A stretch of DNA of 64,000 bases from Ciceribacter thiooxidans (GCF_014126615.1 NZ_CP059896.1:292001-356000); one strand, 5' to 3'. Counted from the stretch's first letter, positions 38,369-47,851 are shown. Numbers and translations are program-made. Notes: a model not told the origin generated them from the letters alone.

Positions 38369-39177
38369 ATGAAGATCGCATTGGTGGGCTTCGGGACGTG
38401 GGGCAGGCGTTCGCCACCGAATTGTTGAAGTGGAACCATGTGTCGGTCGCCGCTTTCGACACCCAGTTTCTGGGCAAGGGTGGCTGGCTCTGGGATCACG
38501 CCTGTGCCATGGGCGTTCAGGCGGTCGATTGCCCCTCACTCAGTGCGTGCCATGCCGACGTCGTGATCTCTGCAGTCACTGCCGACGAATGCGAGGAAGC
38601 GGCGATGGCGGCGGCGGACTGCATCAACCCCGGGCAGTATTACTTTGATCTCAACTCCTCTTCGCCGAAGACCAAGCAGAGGGCTGCATCGCATATCGAA
38701 TGCGCCGGTGGTCTCTATGTCGAGGGCGCGATCATGGCTCCGGTCGCCGCGCGCGGTTTGCACGTTCCAATTCTTTCGGGCGGCGCTCACGCGATGGTTC
38801 TTGCAACCCGCCTCAATCCTCTCGGCATGAGTATCACGCCCGTCTCCGCCGATATCGGACGTGTCTCCGCGGCGGCGCTCTGCCGCAATCTTCTGGTCGA
38901 AGGGCTCGAAGCCCTGCTCGACGATTGTCTGGCGATCGCGCGCCATGCCGGCGTCGAAAAGGCTGTGTACCAGAGCCTCGCGGAGGACTTTCCATCCATC
39001 GACTGGACGGGCCTCGTGCAGGTAATGCGCCCCGAGAATACCGAATACCAGCCAGTGACTACGGCGGAGATGCTGGAGGCGGCCGACATGATGGACGAGT
39101 TCGGCTATGACGGCCGTCTGGAACGGGCGCTCGCCTTCCACAGGAAATGCGGTACGGCGGGCAAGATCGCGCAATAG
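38369..39177 (+). pseudogene. NAD(P)-dependent oxidoreductase with DUF1932 C-terminus, frameshifted near the start
   Basis: ATG 38369, with AAGGGGAA upstream, begins MKIALVGFG, the dinucleotide-binding start of 6-phosphogluconate/3-hydroxyisobutyrate-dehydrogenase-like proteins. The frame is lost at the GGG run 38393-38395; the next frame continues as QAFATELLKWNHVSVAAFDT to 39177. One extra G would restore GFGDVGQAFATELL. The rest reads as an intact enzyme: SAVTADECEEAA, YYFDLNSSSPKTKQRAASHI, YVEGAIMAPVAARGL, then a helical DUF1932-type C-terminus. The substrate is unknown. As for the other broken genes, a base-calling error may be the cause. It is convergent with the kinase-fusion gene. Confidence 0.8.
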
Positions 39178-39189
39178 AAGGCGGCAAAT

Positions 39190-40734
39190 TCAACGCCGGG
39201 AGATTCCCACGGCGGTTACGGCGAGCCGCTCCGCTTCTCCGACGAGTTCGTCCAACGTCGTGCCGCTGTCCAACTGGTGCCAGTCGATCATTCCCCGGTC
39301 TCTTTCCATTTGCCGCTCGAGGATTTCGACGGTCGCATCGGATGCGCCTTGCGGGCGGGCCTTGATCCGGCTTTTCAACGCCTCGGGCGCGGTGTCGAGC
39401 CAGATCCCGGTGAAGGGAACTCCAAGCCTTGTCGCCACCGCTTCGATCGCGTCGCGGTGTTCTTCTGTGTCGTAGACGGCATCTACCAGGACCTGTCCGC
39501 CGCCAGCCAAAATGACGCCCGCCTTTTCGCAAAGTGCATTGTAGACCCTGGTCGAAATCTCGGGCCGATAGGCCTCTGGTGGCAGCCGCTCGTTCAGGCG
39601 CAGCCCGAACATCGCCTTGCGCAGTCGGTCGCTTTCCAGAATCCGCGCGCCCGGCGCGCTGCCGAGCCGTGGAGCCAAGGCGTCGGCGAGTGTCGACTTT
39701 CCCGATCCGCTCAGCCCGCCGATGACGACGAGCCGCGGTGAGCCGGGGTGCAGGAGTTCGCGTGCGAAATCGAAATAACCCTTGGCGGACCGGGTTAGTG
39801 CGCCGTCCGGATCTGCATCCTCTTCGACCTGCGTGCCGGTGACATGGGCGCGAACGGCGGCGCGCACTGCCATGAAGAACGGCAGAAGCCGGAAGCCTGC
39901 GTCCTCGCCGGTCAGGTCGAAATAGCGGTTCATGACGGCGTTGGCGAAGGCATGGAAGCCGCGATGCCACAGGTCCATCAGCAGGAAGGCAAGATCGTAG
40001 AGCACGTCAACGGTCGCGATCCGATCGTTGAAATCGATGCAGTCGAACATGCGTGGTCCGGCATCGCCCATGAAGATGTTGCGGAGATGCAGGTCGCCGT
40101 GGCAGAGCCTCACCTTTCCTGCCGCCTCGCGCTCGTTCATCAGCGGGGCAATGTCTTCCCAAGCCTTCCGGAAGGCGATGGCGAGAGCGTGAACATCCGT
40201 CTCGGCAAAGACATGGCTGGTGGCGAAGCCGGCCTCGTTAATATCGAGAACACCCGCCATGTTCGCCGCGCCGCCGGTCTCATGGACCACTGGCGCCGTT
40301 GCGTGGAAGGCTGCAACGATCTCGGCCGTGTCCTCCATCATGGCGGTCGTGAGCTTGCCCTCCGCGGCCATGCGCTCGAACAGCGAATGCTGGGCGAAGC
40401 GCTGCATCTCGACCACTGCGTCGATCATCTCGCCCTTGCCGTCGAAGGCAAGGCTGCCGTCGGCCTCTCGGGTGATCTGCCGGACGCCGAGGTAGAGTTC
40501 GGGCGTCGCACGGCGGTTGAGTTCCATCTCGCGGTGGCAGAAGGCGAGCCGGAGTTCGGGCGTGGAGAAGTCGACATAGGGGAGTTTCACCGCGCGCTTG
40601 AGCTTGAAGGCGAGCCCGTCGATCAGGAAGACGATCGAGATATGGGTTTCGATGATTTTGACGGGACCGGAAAGGCCGTAACTTTCACCCCGTGTAAGAA
40701 AATCGATCGTCGGGGACTGGTCGTGGATATCCAT
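39190..40734 (-). CDS. Aminoglycoside-phosphotransferase-like domain fused to a P-loop kinase
   Basis: The 514-residue protein has two parts. Residues 1-320 resemble the aminoglycoside/choline kinase fold, with the catalytic VRLCHGDLHLRNIFMGDAG and metal-binding MFDCIDFND. Residues 335-514 are a small P-loop kinase with Walker A VVIGGLSGSGKSTLADALA, an ILESDRLRKAMFGL loop, and a lid near ARPQGASDATVEILERQ. The layout is common in uncharacterised bacterial AAA-family proteins. No substrate is known to me; antibiotic resistance is unlikely to be its role. It is a single gene. Confidence 0.85.
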   Translation of the reverse strand: MDIHDQSPTIDFLTRGESYGLSGPVKIIETHISIVFLIDGLAFKLKRAVKLPYVDFSTPELRLAFCHREMELNRRATPELYLGVRQITREADGSLAFDGKGEMIDAVVEMQRFAQHSLFERMAAEGKLTTAMMEDTAEIVAAFHATAPVVHETGGAANMAGVLDINEAGFATSHVFAETDVHALAIAFRKAWEDIAPLMNEREAAGKVRLCHGDLHLRNIFMGDAGPRMFDCIDFNDRIATVDVLYDLAFLLMDLWHRGFHAFANAVMNRYFDLTGEDAGFRLLPFFMAVRAAVRAHVTGTQVEEDADPDGALTRSAKGYFDFARELLHPGSPRLVVIGGLSGSGKSTLADALAPRLGSAPGARILESDRLRKAMFGLRLNERLPPEAYRPEISTRVYNALCEKAGVILAGGGQVLVDAVYDTEEHRDAIEAVATRLGVPFTGIWLDTAPEALKSRIKARPQGASDATVEILERQMERDRGMIDWHQLDSGTTLDELVGEAERLAVTAVGISRR

Positions 40735-40912
40735 TCACTCTCCCTGCGTCTCGGCGGCATTCTTACCTTGTCCGATTCCGCCGCCGATGGCCATATGAGA
40801 TGGCGTGCCTGCGACGATCGGCGGATGGCTGTCCGCCCGGCGACCAAAAGGAAAGGCCGCACGACGTGTCGGTCGCGCGGCCCTGCAGTTGCCGGAATGT
40901 CTCGTGCGGGGA

Positions 40913-42454
40913 TCAGCCGACGTCGAACTTCACACCCTGTGCCAGCGGCAGCGTCTTGCCGTAGTTCACGGTGTTGGTGGCGCGGCGCATATAGGCCTTC
41001 CAGGCGTCGGAACCGGATTCGCGGCCGCCGCCGGTTTCCTTTTCACCGCCGAACGCACCGCCGATCTCGGCGCCCGACGGGCCGATATTGACGTTGGCGA
41101 TGCCGCAATCGGAGCCGCGGGCGGAGACGAAGGTCTCGGCTTCCTGCATGTTGTTGGTGAAGATGGACGAGGAGAGGCCCTGCGGCACGTCGTTGTTGAG
41201 TGCCAGCGCCTCGTCAAAGTCGCTGTACTTCATGACATAGAGGATCGGGGCGAAGGTCTCTTCCTTCACCGGTCCGGTCTGGGCCGGCATCTCGACGATC
41301 GCTGGTCGGACGTAGAAGGCATCCGCCGCTTCATTTTGCAGGGTGCGTTCCCCGCCCGAGACCTTGCCACCGGCAGCCTTCGCCTCAGCCAGCGCCTTCT
41401 GCATGCGGTCGTAGGAGCCGCCGTCGATCAGCGGGCCGACGAGCGTCGACGACTGGAGCGGATTGCCGATCGTGACGGAGCCATAGGCCTGGACCAGTCG
41501 CGGCACCAGCTTGTCGTAGACGCTCTCGTGCACGAAGAGGCGACGAAGCGTCGTGCAGCGCTGGCCGGCGGTACCCATCGCCGCGAAGGCGACGCCGCGC
41601 AGCGTCAGGTCGAGATCGGCCGTCGGGCAGACGATCGCGGCATTGTTACCGCCGAGTTCGAGGATCGAGCGGGCGAAGCGCGTGGCGAGCCGCGGTCCGA
41701 CGGCACGGCCCATGGCCGTCGAGCCGGTTGCCGATACGAGCGGGACGCGCGGGTGATCGACTAACACTTCGCCGACGTCGCGGCCGCCGATGAGCAGGGT
41801 GGACAGGTTGGCGGGTGCCTTGCCGCCTTCGGCGACATAGCGAGCGAGCGCCTTTTCGAAGATCGCTTGGGTCGCGAGCGCGGTGAGCGGGGTCTTTTCA
41901 GACGGCTTCCAGACGGTCGAGTTGCCGCACACGAGGGCAAGCGCCGCGTTCCACGACCAGACTGCAACCGGGAAGTTGAAGGCGGAGATGATGCCGGTGA
42001 CGCCGAGAGGGTGCCACGTCTCCATCATGCGGTGGTCGGCGCGCTCGGTGGCAATCGTCAGACCGTAGAGCTGGCGGGAGAGGCCGACCGCGAAGTCGCA
42101 GATGTCGATCATCTCCTGGACCTCGCCGAGGCCTTCGGAAAGGATCTTGCCGACTTCGATCGAGACCAGACGGCCGAGGTCGGCCTTGGCGGCACGCAGT
42201 TCCTCACCGAGCAGGCGAATGAGTTCGCCGCGCTTCGGCGCCGGAACCAGCCGCCATTCCAGGAATGCCTGGTGCGCCGCGGCGATCGCCTTGTCCGCAT
42301 CGGCCGAGCTGATTTCGGCGAGCTTCGCCAGTTCTTCGCCGTTGACCGGGGACCGGACGGCAAGCGTGCCGCCGGAGAGCTTCGCCTGCGGGACACCGAG
42401 GCGGGTGAGGATGGCGCTGACTTCGGTCGAGAGACCAAGATGGGCGAGGGTCAT
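40913..42454 (-). CDS. amaB: L-2-aminoadipate-6-semialdehyde (piperideine-6-carboxylate) dehydrogenase
   Basis: The 513-residue enzyme belongs to the ALDH7 family, which oxidises 2-aminoadipate semialdehyde (in equilibrium with piperideine-6-carboxylate) to 2-aminoadipate in lysine breakdown. ALDH7 marks are GVTGIISAFNFPVAVWSWNA, LVSATGSTAMGRAVGPRLA, ILELGGNNAAIV with the catalytic glutamate, and the nucleophile Cys in GTAGQRCTTLRRLFVHES. C-terminal GAEIGGAFGGEKETGGGRESG matches too (shown in part: GAFGGEKETGGGRESG). It lies 54 bases downstream of the pipecolate-oxidase-like gene, on the same strand, as amaA-amaB pairs do in other bacteria. Confidence 0.92.
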   Translation of the reverse strand: MTLAHLGLSTEVSAILTRLGVPQAKLSGGTLAVRSPVNGEELAKLAEISSADADKAIAAAHQAFLEWRLVPAPKRGELIRLLGEELRAAKADLGRLVSIEVGKILSEGLGEVQEMIDICDFAVGLSRQLYGLTIATERADHRMMETWHPLGVTGIISAFNFPVAVWSWNAALALVCGNSTVWKPSEKTPLTALATQAIFEKALARYVAEGGKAPANLSTLLIGGRDVGEVLVDHPRVPLVSATGSTAMGRAVGPRLATRFARSILELGGNNAAIVCPTADLDLTLRGVAFAAMGTAGQRCTTLRRLFVHESVYDKLVPRLVQAYGSVTIGNPLQSSTLVGPLIDGGSYDRMQKALAEAKAAGGKVSGGERTLQNEAADAFYVRPAIVEMPAQTGPVKEETFAPILYVMKYSDFDEALALNNDVPQGLSSSIFTNNMQEAETFVSARGSDCGIANVNIGPSGAEIGGAFGGEKETGGGRESGSDAWKAYMRRATNTVNYGKTLPLAQGVKFDVG

Positions 42455-42508
42455 TGGGGTCCTTCCAGTTCTTTCGTTTTGTTATGGCTGGGGAGCGGCG
42501 ACTCTTGT

Positions 42509-43792
42509 CTAGACGCGGGCTCCCGCGAAATGGGCGATTTGCGCGCCAGCTTCGTAGTAGGCGCCCTTCAACGTGCGCAGCGATGCCTTTTGGACCGCGG
42601 TCACCGGCAGCGGCAGATCGGCCTCGGGGAGCTCGCCGAGAACGCGGCGTGCAATCGTCTTACCGAAAACCGTGCCCGGTGCAATCCCGCGGCCGTTGTA
42701 GCCGGAGAAGCCTACGACCTTCGGGGCGAAAGCGTGGAAGCGCGGCAGTGCGTCGCTCGTCATGCCGATGCGGCCGTACCACTCGGCCTCGAATTCGATG
42801 CCGGCGAGCGCCGGGAAGAGTTTCTTGAGTGCTCGCTTCGCCCAGGCACGGTGGACGGCGAGGCCGGTGTTGCGCAGCGCTCCGACGCTTCCGAAAACGA
42901 GGCGACCGGCCCGGTCCATGCGGAAGGAGGAGAGCACTTCCCTGGTATCCCAGCAGCCCTCGCGGCCTGGCAGGATCGTCTTCAGGAGTTCTTTCGGCAG
43001 AGGAGCCGTGGCGAAATTGAAATAGGGGAGCAGTACCTGCTCGTTGCGGACGGCTTCCCAGGGGCCGGTCGAATAGAATTCCGAGGCGACGATAATCCAG
43101 TCGGCGGAAACCGAACCGCCTTTCGTGCGAACGATCCAGCGGTCGCCGGTGCGCTCCGTCGAGACTGCGGCGCTGCCGGTATGAATGGTGGCGCCTGCCG
43201 CGATCGCTGCCTTGGCCAGGCCGCGGACATAGGCGAGTGGCTGCAGCGTTCCTGCGCGCATGTCGAGCAGGGAGCCTGCATAAGCGGTTGTGCCGGTGCG
43301 CCTCGCCGTTTCCTCCGCCGAAAGGATGCGAACGTCGGCGCCCCGTTCCGCCCACTGCCGGCATCGCTCCTTGATTTCGTCGAGCCCGGATTTGCCGACC
43401 GCGCAATGCAGCGTTCCGTTCTTCTCGATTTCGCAATCGATGCCGTGCTTCTCGACCAGTTCACGCACCAGCAGCGGTGCATTCCCAAGAAGGTCGAGCA
43501 AGCGCTCGCCGTAGATTGGTCCGAGCACACCCGGGATCTCCGAAGGCATGACCCACATGCCGCCGTTGATCAGGCCGACATTGCGTCCGGCGCCGCCGAA
43601 GCCGATTTCCGTCGCTTCGAGAAGAACGACTTTCACGCCCTTCTCGGCGAGATGCAGCGCCGCCGAGATACCGGTATAGCCGCCGCCGACGATGGCGACA
43701 TCCGCCGTAAGGTCGCCGGCAAGAGGAGATGTTCGTGGAGCCGCGGGAGCGGTCTTTTCCCACAAACCGTGGGAACGTGGATCATTCAACAT
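42509..43792 (-). CDS. amaA: FAD-dependent oxidoreductase, L-pipecolate-oxidase-like
   Basis: The 427-residue flavoprotein is of the DAO/GlyDH type. The FAD-binding Rossmann motif is DVAIVGGGYTGISAALHLAE (near residue 32), with GFGGAGRNVGLINGGMWV after it and SGYNGRGIAPGTVFGKTIAR near the end, which carries the C-terminal flavin-binding element. AmaA-type enzymes oxidise L-pipecolate to piperideine-6-carboxylate, the substrate of the neighbouring dehydrogenase. ATG 43790-43792 gives the usual N-terminus LNDPRSHGLWEKTAPA. The pairing with amaB supports the assignment; the sequence alone would allow other amino acids or amines. Confidence 0.8.
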   Translation of the reverse strand: MLNDPRSHGLWEKTAPAAPRTSPLAGDLTADVAIVGGGYTGISAALHLAEKGVKVVLLEATEIGFGGAGRNVGLINGGMWVMPSEIPGVLGPIYGERLLDLLGNAPLLVRELVEKHGIDCEIEKNGTLHCAVGKSGLDEIKERCRQWAERGADVRILSAEETARRTGTTAYAGSLLDMRAGTLQPLAYVRGLAKAAIAAGATIHTGSAAVSTERTGDRWIVRTKGGSVSADWIIVASEFYSTGPWEAVRNEQVLLPYFNFATAPLPKELLKTILPGREGCWDTREVLSSFRMDRAGRLVFGSVGALRNTGLAVHRAWAKRALKKLFPALAGIEFEAEWYGRIGMTSDALPRFHAFAPKVVGFSGYNGRGIAPGTVFGKTIARRVLGELPEADLPLPVTAVQKASLRTLKGAYYEAGAQIAHFAGARV

Positions 43793-43958
43793 GAGTGTCG
43801 TCCGTGTGAGGCCTGCCGGAAGCTTCGCTCCGGCGCGGCGGGTAAATCCTTCGGCTCGACATCGGGATGCCGCAAGGTCGATATCGGTCCGGGTCCGCTG
43901 CCGGTCCAAAGCGGCCATTCATTCCGTGCGCGCTGTCTTGCGGAAATTAGAAGAGGAT

Positions 43959-43980
43959 TTTATCCAGCAGTACCGATAAA
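43959..43980. promoter_or_regulatory. Dyad typical of a LysR binding site
   Basis: TTTATC and GATAAA form a perfect 6-base inverted repeat with a 10-base spacer, ending 31 bases before the LysR start and in the divergent region with amaA. It has the interrupted-dyad shape of LysR sites. Binding by the adjacent regulator is inferred. Confidence 0.45.
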
Positions 43981-44011
43981 TTCTCAAGAGTTCATTCCCA
44001 AGGGGTATAAC

Positions 44012-44941
44012 ATGCTGCCCGCCCGGCGCTTCCTGCCTTCGCTCTCTCTGCTGGCTGCCTTCGAGGCGGCGGCGCGGACGGGAAGCATCACCGCAGCCGC
44101 CAAGGAGCTCGATCTCACCCAGAGTGCCGTGAGCCGTCAGATCAAGGCACTGGAGAACCAGATCGGGGTCGATCTCTTCGTACGCGAGCGGCAGACCATC
44201 CGTCTCACCGTCGCCGGCGAAAGCTACGCTCACGAGATCCGCGAGGCGTTGCGCCGCATTTCCAGCGCCTCGCTGAACCTCAGGGCCAATCCGCGCGGCG
44301 GCACGCTGAACCTCGCCATCCTCCCGACCTTCGGCGCGCGCTGGCTGGCGCCCCGGCTCGGACGTTTTCTCGATGCCAATCCGGGGATCACCATCAATCT
44401 CGTCACCCGGCTGTCGCCCTTCGATTTCCGTCTCGACGCAATCGATGCCGCCATCCACTTCGGCCAGTCGGTCTGGCCGGGCGCGGAACTGACGCTGCTG
44501 ATGAAGGAGACGACAATCCCTGCCTGCAGCCCGGCCTTCAAGGCTGCCCACAAGATCGAACAGCCGGCCGACCTTCTCGACGTATCGCTGCTGCATCTCA
44601 CCACCCGGCCGGATGCCTGGGAAAAGTGGTTTGCCCGCTCCGGCGTGCATGCGGAAAGCGTCCACGGCATGCTCTTCGACCAGTTCGCCACCGCTTCGCA
44701 GGCAGCGATGGGCGGGCTCGGCGTCGCGCTCCTGCCGGTCTTCCTCATCCGCGAGGAACTGCGGCGCGGAGAGCTGGTGCCGGCGATCGACAAGGAAGTC
44801 GAGAGCAGCGAGCGCTATTATCTCGCCTACAGCCGCGAGCGGGCGAACTATCCGCCGCTCGTCGCCTTCCGCAACTGGATCGTCGAGGAAGCCGAGCGTG
44901 AGCCGCAGGGGCAGGTGCGGGAACCGTCACCAGCCCTCTGA
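44012..44941 (+). CDS. LysR-family transcriptional regulator
   Basis: The 309-residue protein has an N-terminal helix-turn-helix (LLAAFEAAARTGSITAAAKE, then LTQSAVSRQIKALENQIGVD) and the LysR effector domain (from residue 95, GTLNLAILPTFGARWLAP). The subtype resembles GcvA/DsdC-type regulators of amino-acid genes. It is divergent from amaA and its end overlaps the convergent fusion gene by 15 bases, so it probably controls the ama genes and perhaps the fusion enzyme. A TTTATC-N10-GATAAA dyad lies just upstream. AAGGGG is close to the start ATG 44012. Confidence 0.93.
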   Translation: MLPARRFLPSLSLLAAFEAAARTGSITAAAKELDLTQSAVSRQIKALENQIGVDLFVRERQTIRLTVAGESYAHEIREALRRISSASLNLRANPRGGTLNLAILPTFGARWLAPRLGRFLDANPGITINLVTRLSPFDFRLDAIDAAIHFGQSVWPGAELTLLMKETTIPACSPAFKAAHKIEQPADLLDVSLLHLTTRPDAWEKWFARSGVHAESVHGMLFDQFATASQAAMGGLGVALLPVFLIREELRRGELVPAIDKEVESSERYYLAYSRERANYPPLVAFRNWIVEEAEREPQGQVREPSPAL

Positions 44942-47851
44942 CAGCACCTTTTCCAGCATGACGGCGAAGAAGTCGGCACTCTCGCGGGAGAGACAGAGCG
45001 GCGGCTTGATCTTGAGAACGTTGAGATGGTCGCCGGTCGGCTGCATGATGACGCCGAGATCGAGCAGGCGGTCGCAGATGCCGGCCGTCTCTTCGGTCGC
45101 CGGTTCCAGAGTCTCGCGGTCGCGAACGAATTCAAGCCCGAGGTAAAGCCCCATGCCGTGGACCGCGCCGACGAGCGGGAAGCGCTGGCCGAGCGCTTCC
45201 AGCCGCGCCTTCAGGTGGTCGCCGGTCTCGCGGGCGTTTTCCTGCAGGCGCTCCTCGCGCATGATGTCGAGCACGGTCATGCCGACGACGCAACTGACCG
45301 GACTGCCGCCGGCGGACGAGAAGAAGTAGCCTTCCTGTTCCAGCGCATCGGCTATCTCCCGGCGGGTGATCACGGCGCCGAGCGGCTGGCCGTTGCCCAT
45401 GCCCTTGGCGACAGTGATGATGTCCGGCACGACGCCCTGTTCCTCGAAACCCCAGAAGTAATGCCCGAGGCGGCCGTAGCCGACCTGCACCTCGTCGGCT
45501 ATGCAGACCCCGCCGCGCTCGCGGATCATGCCGTAGACCTGCTGCAGGTAGCCGGGCGGCAACGGGATGCCGCCGGCGTTGCCGTAGACCGTCTCGCAGA
45601 TGAAGCCGGCGAGTCCGCCTCCGCTATCGTCGATCCGCTGCAAAGCCTTTGCCATGGCGCCGATATAGTCCGCGGTTGAATCCTTGCCGCGGAAGGGACC
45701 GCGATAGGTGTTCGGCGCCGTGACCGGATGCACCCAGTCCGGCCGTGTCTCGAGCGCTCTCGGATTGTCGGCGATCGAGGTGGAAACGGCGTCGCTCGCC
45801 ACCGTCCACCCGTGATAGGCCTCGAGCAGGCTGACGATGTTGCGCGCGCCGGCATAGGCCCAGGCGAGGCGGAGGGCGAGGTCGTTTGCCTCCGAACCGC
45901 TGTTGACGAGGAAGACCGTGTCGAGCCCTTCGGGCGCAAGCTCGGCTAACCGGTTGGAGAACTCCGCGACCGCCGCGTAGTGGAAGCGCGAATTGGTGTT
46001 GAGCAGCGACCACTGCCGGCCGACGGCGCGCGCCAGCCGCGGATGGCCGTGGCCGAGAATGGTGACGTTGTTGACCATGTCGAGATAGGCGCGCCCGCAG
46101 ACGTCGAACATGTGCTCCTTCCAGCCGCGTTCGATCTGCGGTGGGTTGGTATAGTAGTTCTTCTGCGGCTGGGCGAAACTCCTCTGCCGCATCGCAAGGA
46201 GTTCTGCACTGTGCGGCGCGGGAGCGTCGAGGCTGACCCCGAGCAGTGGCGATGGTGAAGGGCAGAGCACTGACCATGCGGCCGCCTGTTCGGATGTCGC
46301 GAAGAGCGGTGGCACGAGGTCCGCGTCGCGGCAGAGCTGCAGGCGCAGGCCGCCGACCGCGCCGGCGGCACCCGCGACATGGCCAATGGACTGGCCCGCG
46401 GTCACAGCCTCGCCGGCTTCGAGCGCGCAGTCGAGACCATCGATGTGAAGGCACATGTCGTCTGACACAAGCGCGAGGTGATGGCCGTTGCGAGCAATCG
46501 TGGCGTCGAAGGGCGCAACCGCCTCGGCACCTGCCGGCAGGCAGATATCGACGTGCAGTGCGCAAGTCGCCGGCGCCCGGTCGCTGCGTAGCCGCGTGTA
46601 GGAAAGCCGGTATTCGCCGTAGCGGGTCGAGGCGACGTCGGTCTCCGCCGCGGCCTTGGCTAGGAGCTTCCAGTCGATCTCGTGATCCGACCAGTTGTCG
46701 TTGACGAAGTCGAGGCTGAGGACCGAAAGATCGGTGAGGCGGACGTCCTCGGGGGCGATGCCGGGCAGAAGCCGGCCGATCGCTGGCATCGGCTTTTCGG
46801 CGGAGAACCCGACCGCTTGCAGGATCGCGGCCTCCATCAGTGAGAAGGGCACCGCGTTTGCGACCTCGAAGATCTTCCGTTCGTGGTCGATATTGCCGAG
46901 CACGTAAGCGTTGTCGGGCTCGATCGTCAGCTGTTGCTCGCTGCTCGCGACGAGGATCACCGCCCGTGCGACGACCAGCGGCCAGAGCGCCCGCAACTCC
47001 TCTTCCTTCAGCGGATAGAGCGCATGGAAGGCGCGGATCGCCGGCAGTATGAAGAAGGGGTCACCGTCGGCGTGATGCAACAGGGAGGCGCAGGTGACCG
47101 CGAGATCGGCCACCAGCCAGCCGGTCATGACATCACCGAAGTCGATGACACCGTCGGGGAGGAAGCGACCATGCTGGTCCCGCCGGCTGACGACATTGTC
47201 GTCGGTCACGTCGTGATGGATCGGCTGCGTCCTGAAGGCGGCCTGCAGCGGGCGGATGTGCTTTACCGCGGCGATCATCGCTTTGGCGATGGCGTCGCGC
47301 CTCGCATGGTCGGTCACGGAGCCGAGGAGCTGGAGCGCCACCGGCCCGGCTCGGCGCAGGTCCCATTGCAGGTCACGGTCAAGCCCCGGATGAGAGAAGT
47401 CGCGCAATCCGAGAGCGATCTGTGCCGAGAGGGTGCCGAGCGCCGAAACCGCCTGCGTCGGTAGGAAGTGCTGCCGTGTCAGCGGTTCGCCGTCAAGATA
47501 GGTGAGGAGACGGACCTGGCAATCCTCTCCGTCAAGGGAAAGCGCAAGAATGTGCCTTCCGGCGCTGTCGGCGAGGGGGACGGGCACGCGCGGCATGTTC
47601 TGGAGGCCCGCGAGGTGGTGCATCGCGGCATTCTGCGCCTCGAGTTCGATCGTCGCGTATTCGGCGCGGGCGATCTTCAAGACGAAGCGCGAGGCGCTGG
47701 TGTCGATCAGGTAGTTGCGGTCCTGCTGGCTGCCGAGTTCGCGGATCGCGCCTGCCAGTCCGTAGTGCTCCCGCAGGATTGCCGCCGCCTGTTCGGCACT
47801 GACGTTCGGCCGCGGCAGCCGGGCGCGCTGCATAGAAGCATTGTCGGACAT
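44927..47851 (-). CDS. Fusion of hydroxylysine-kinase-like domain, M23/lipoyl-like domain and class III PLP phospho-lyase/aminotransferase
   Basis: The 974-residue protein has three parts. Residues 1-330 are a kinase of the aminoglycoside-phosphotransferase fold (IHHDVTDDNVVS with the catalytic Asp and Asn; VIDFGDVMTG), related to hydroxylysine kinase. Residues 430-555 form a beta-rich domain like M23 peptidases, but with no metal-binding histidine pattern I can see (AVTAGQSIGHVAGAAG). Residues 560-974 are a class III PLP enzyme, with VNSGSEANDLALRLAWAY, AYHGWTVASDA, ICIADEVQVGYGRLG-type CIADEVQVGYGRLG, and the PLP lysine in ITVAKGMGNGQPLGAV. The lyase relatives AGXT2L1/2 eliminate phosphate and ammonia from phospho-amino alcohols. 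In context it may convert hydroxylysine to 2-aminoadipate semialdehyde, which amaB uses; ethanolamine is an alternative. Confidence 0.85.
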   Translation of the reverse strand: MSDNASMQRARLPRPNVSAEQAAAILREHYGLAGAIRELGSQQDRNYLIDTSASRFVLKIARAEYATIELEAQNAAMHHLAGLQNMPRVPVPLADSAGRHILALSLDGEDCQVRLLTYLDGEPLTRQHFLPTQAVSALGTLSAQIALGLRDFSHPGLDRDLQWDLRRAGPVALQLLGSVTDHARRDAIAKAMIAAVKHIRPLQAAFRTQPIHHDVTDDNVVSRRDQHGRFLPDGVIDFGDVMTGWLVADLAVTCASLLHHADGDPFFILPAIRAFHALYPLKEEELRALWPLVVARAVILVASSEQQLTIEPDNAYVLGNIDHERKIFEVANAVPFSLMEAAILQAVGFSAEKPMPAIGRLLPGIAPEDVRLTDLSVLSLDFVNDNWSDHEIDWKLLAKAAAETDVASTRYGEYRLSYTRLRSDRAPATCALHVDICLPAGAEAVAPFDATIARNGHHLALVSDDMCLHIDGLDCALEAGEAVTAGQSIGHVAGAAGAVGGLRLQLCRDADLVPPLFATSEQAAAWSVLCPSPSPLLGVSLDAPAPHSAELLAMRQRSFAQPQKNYYTNPPQIERGWKEHMFDVCGRAYLDMVNNVTILGHGHPRLARAVGRQWSLLNTNSRFHYAAVAEFSNRLAELAPEGLDTVFLVNSGSEANDLALRLAWAYAGARNIVSLLEAYHGWTVASDAVSTSIADNPRALETRPDWVHPVTAPNTYRGPFRGKDSTADYIGAMAKALQRIDDSGGGLAGFICETVYGNAGGIPLPPGYLQQVYGMIRERGGVCIADEVQVGYGRLGHYFWGFEEQGVVPDIITVAKGMGNGQPLGAVITRREIADALEQEGYFFSSAGGSPVSCVVGMTVLDIMREERLQENARETGDHLKARLEALGQRFPLVGAVHGMGLYLGLEFVRDRETLEPATEETAGICDRLLDLGVIMQPTGDHLNVLKIKPPLCLSRESADFFAVMLEKVLSEGW

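Noticed and set aside
41867..44941. A 1024-codon open frame on the plus strand
   Set aside because: All but its last 309 codons are antisense to amaB and amaA, which have clear motifs. Only the end, from ATG 44012, is a real gene (LysR).
44927..47851. Reading the middle domain of the fusion enzyme as an active M23 peptidase
   Set aside because: The beta-rich segment lacks a visible metal-binding HxxxD and HxH pattern, so it is more likely structural or a binding domain.
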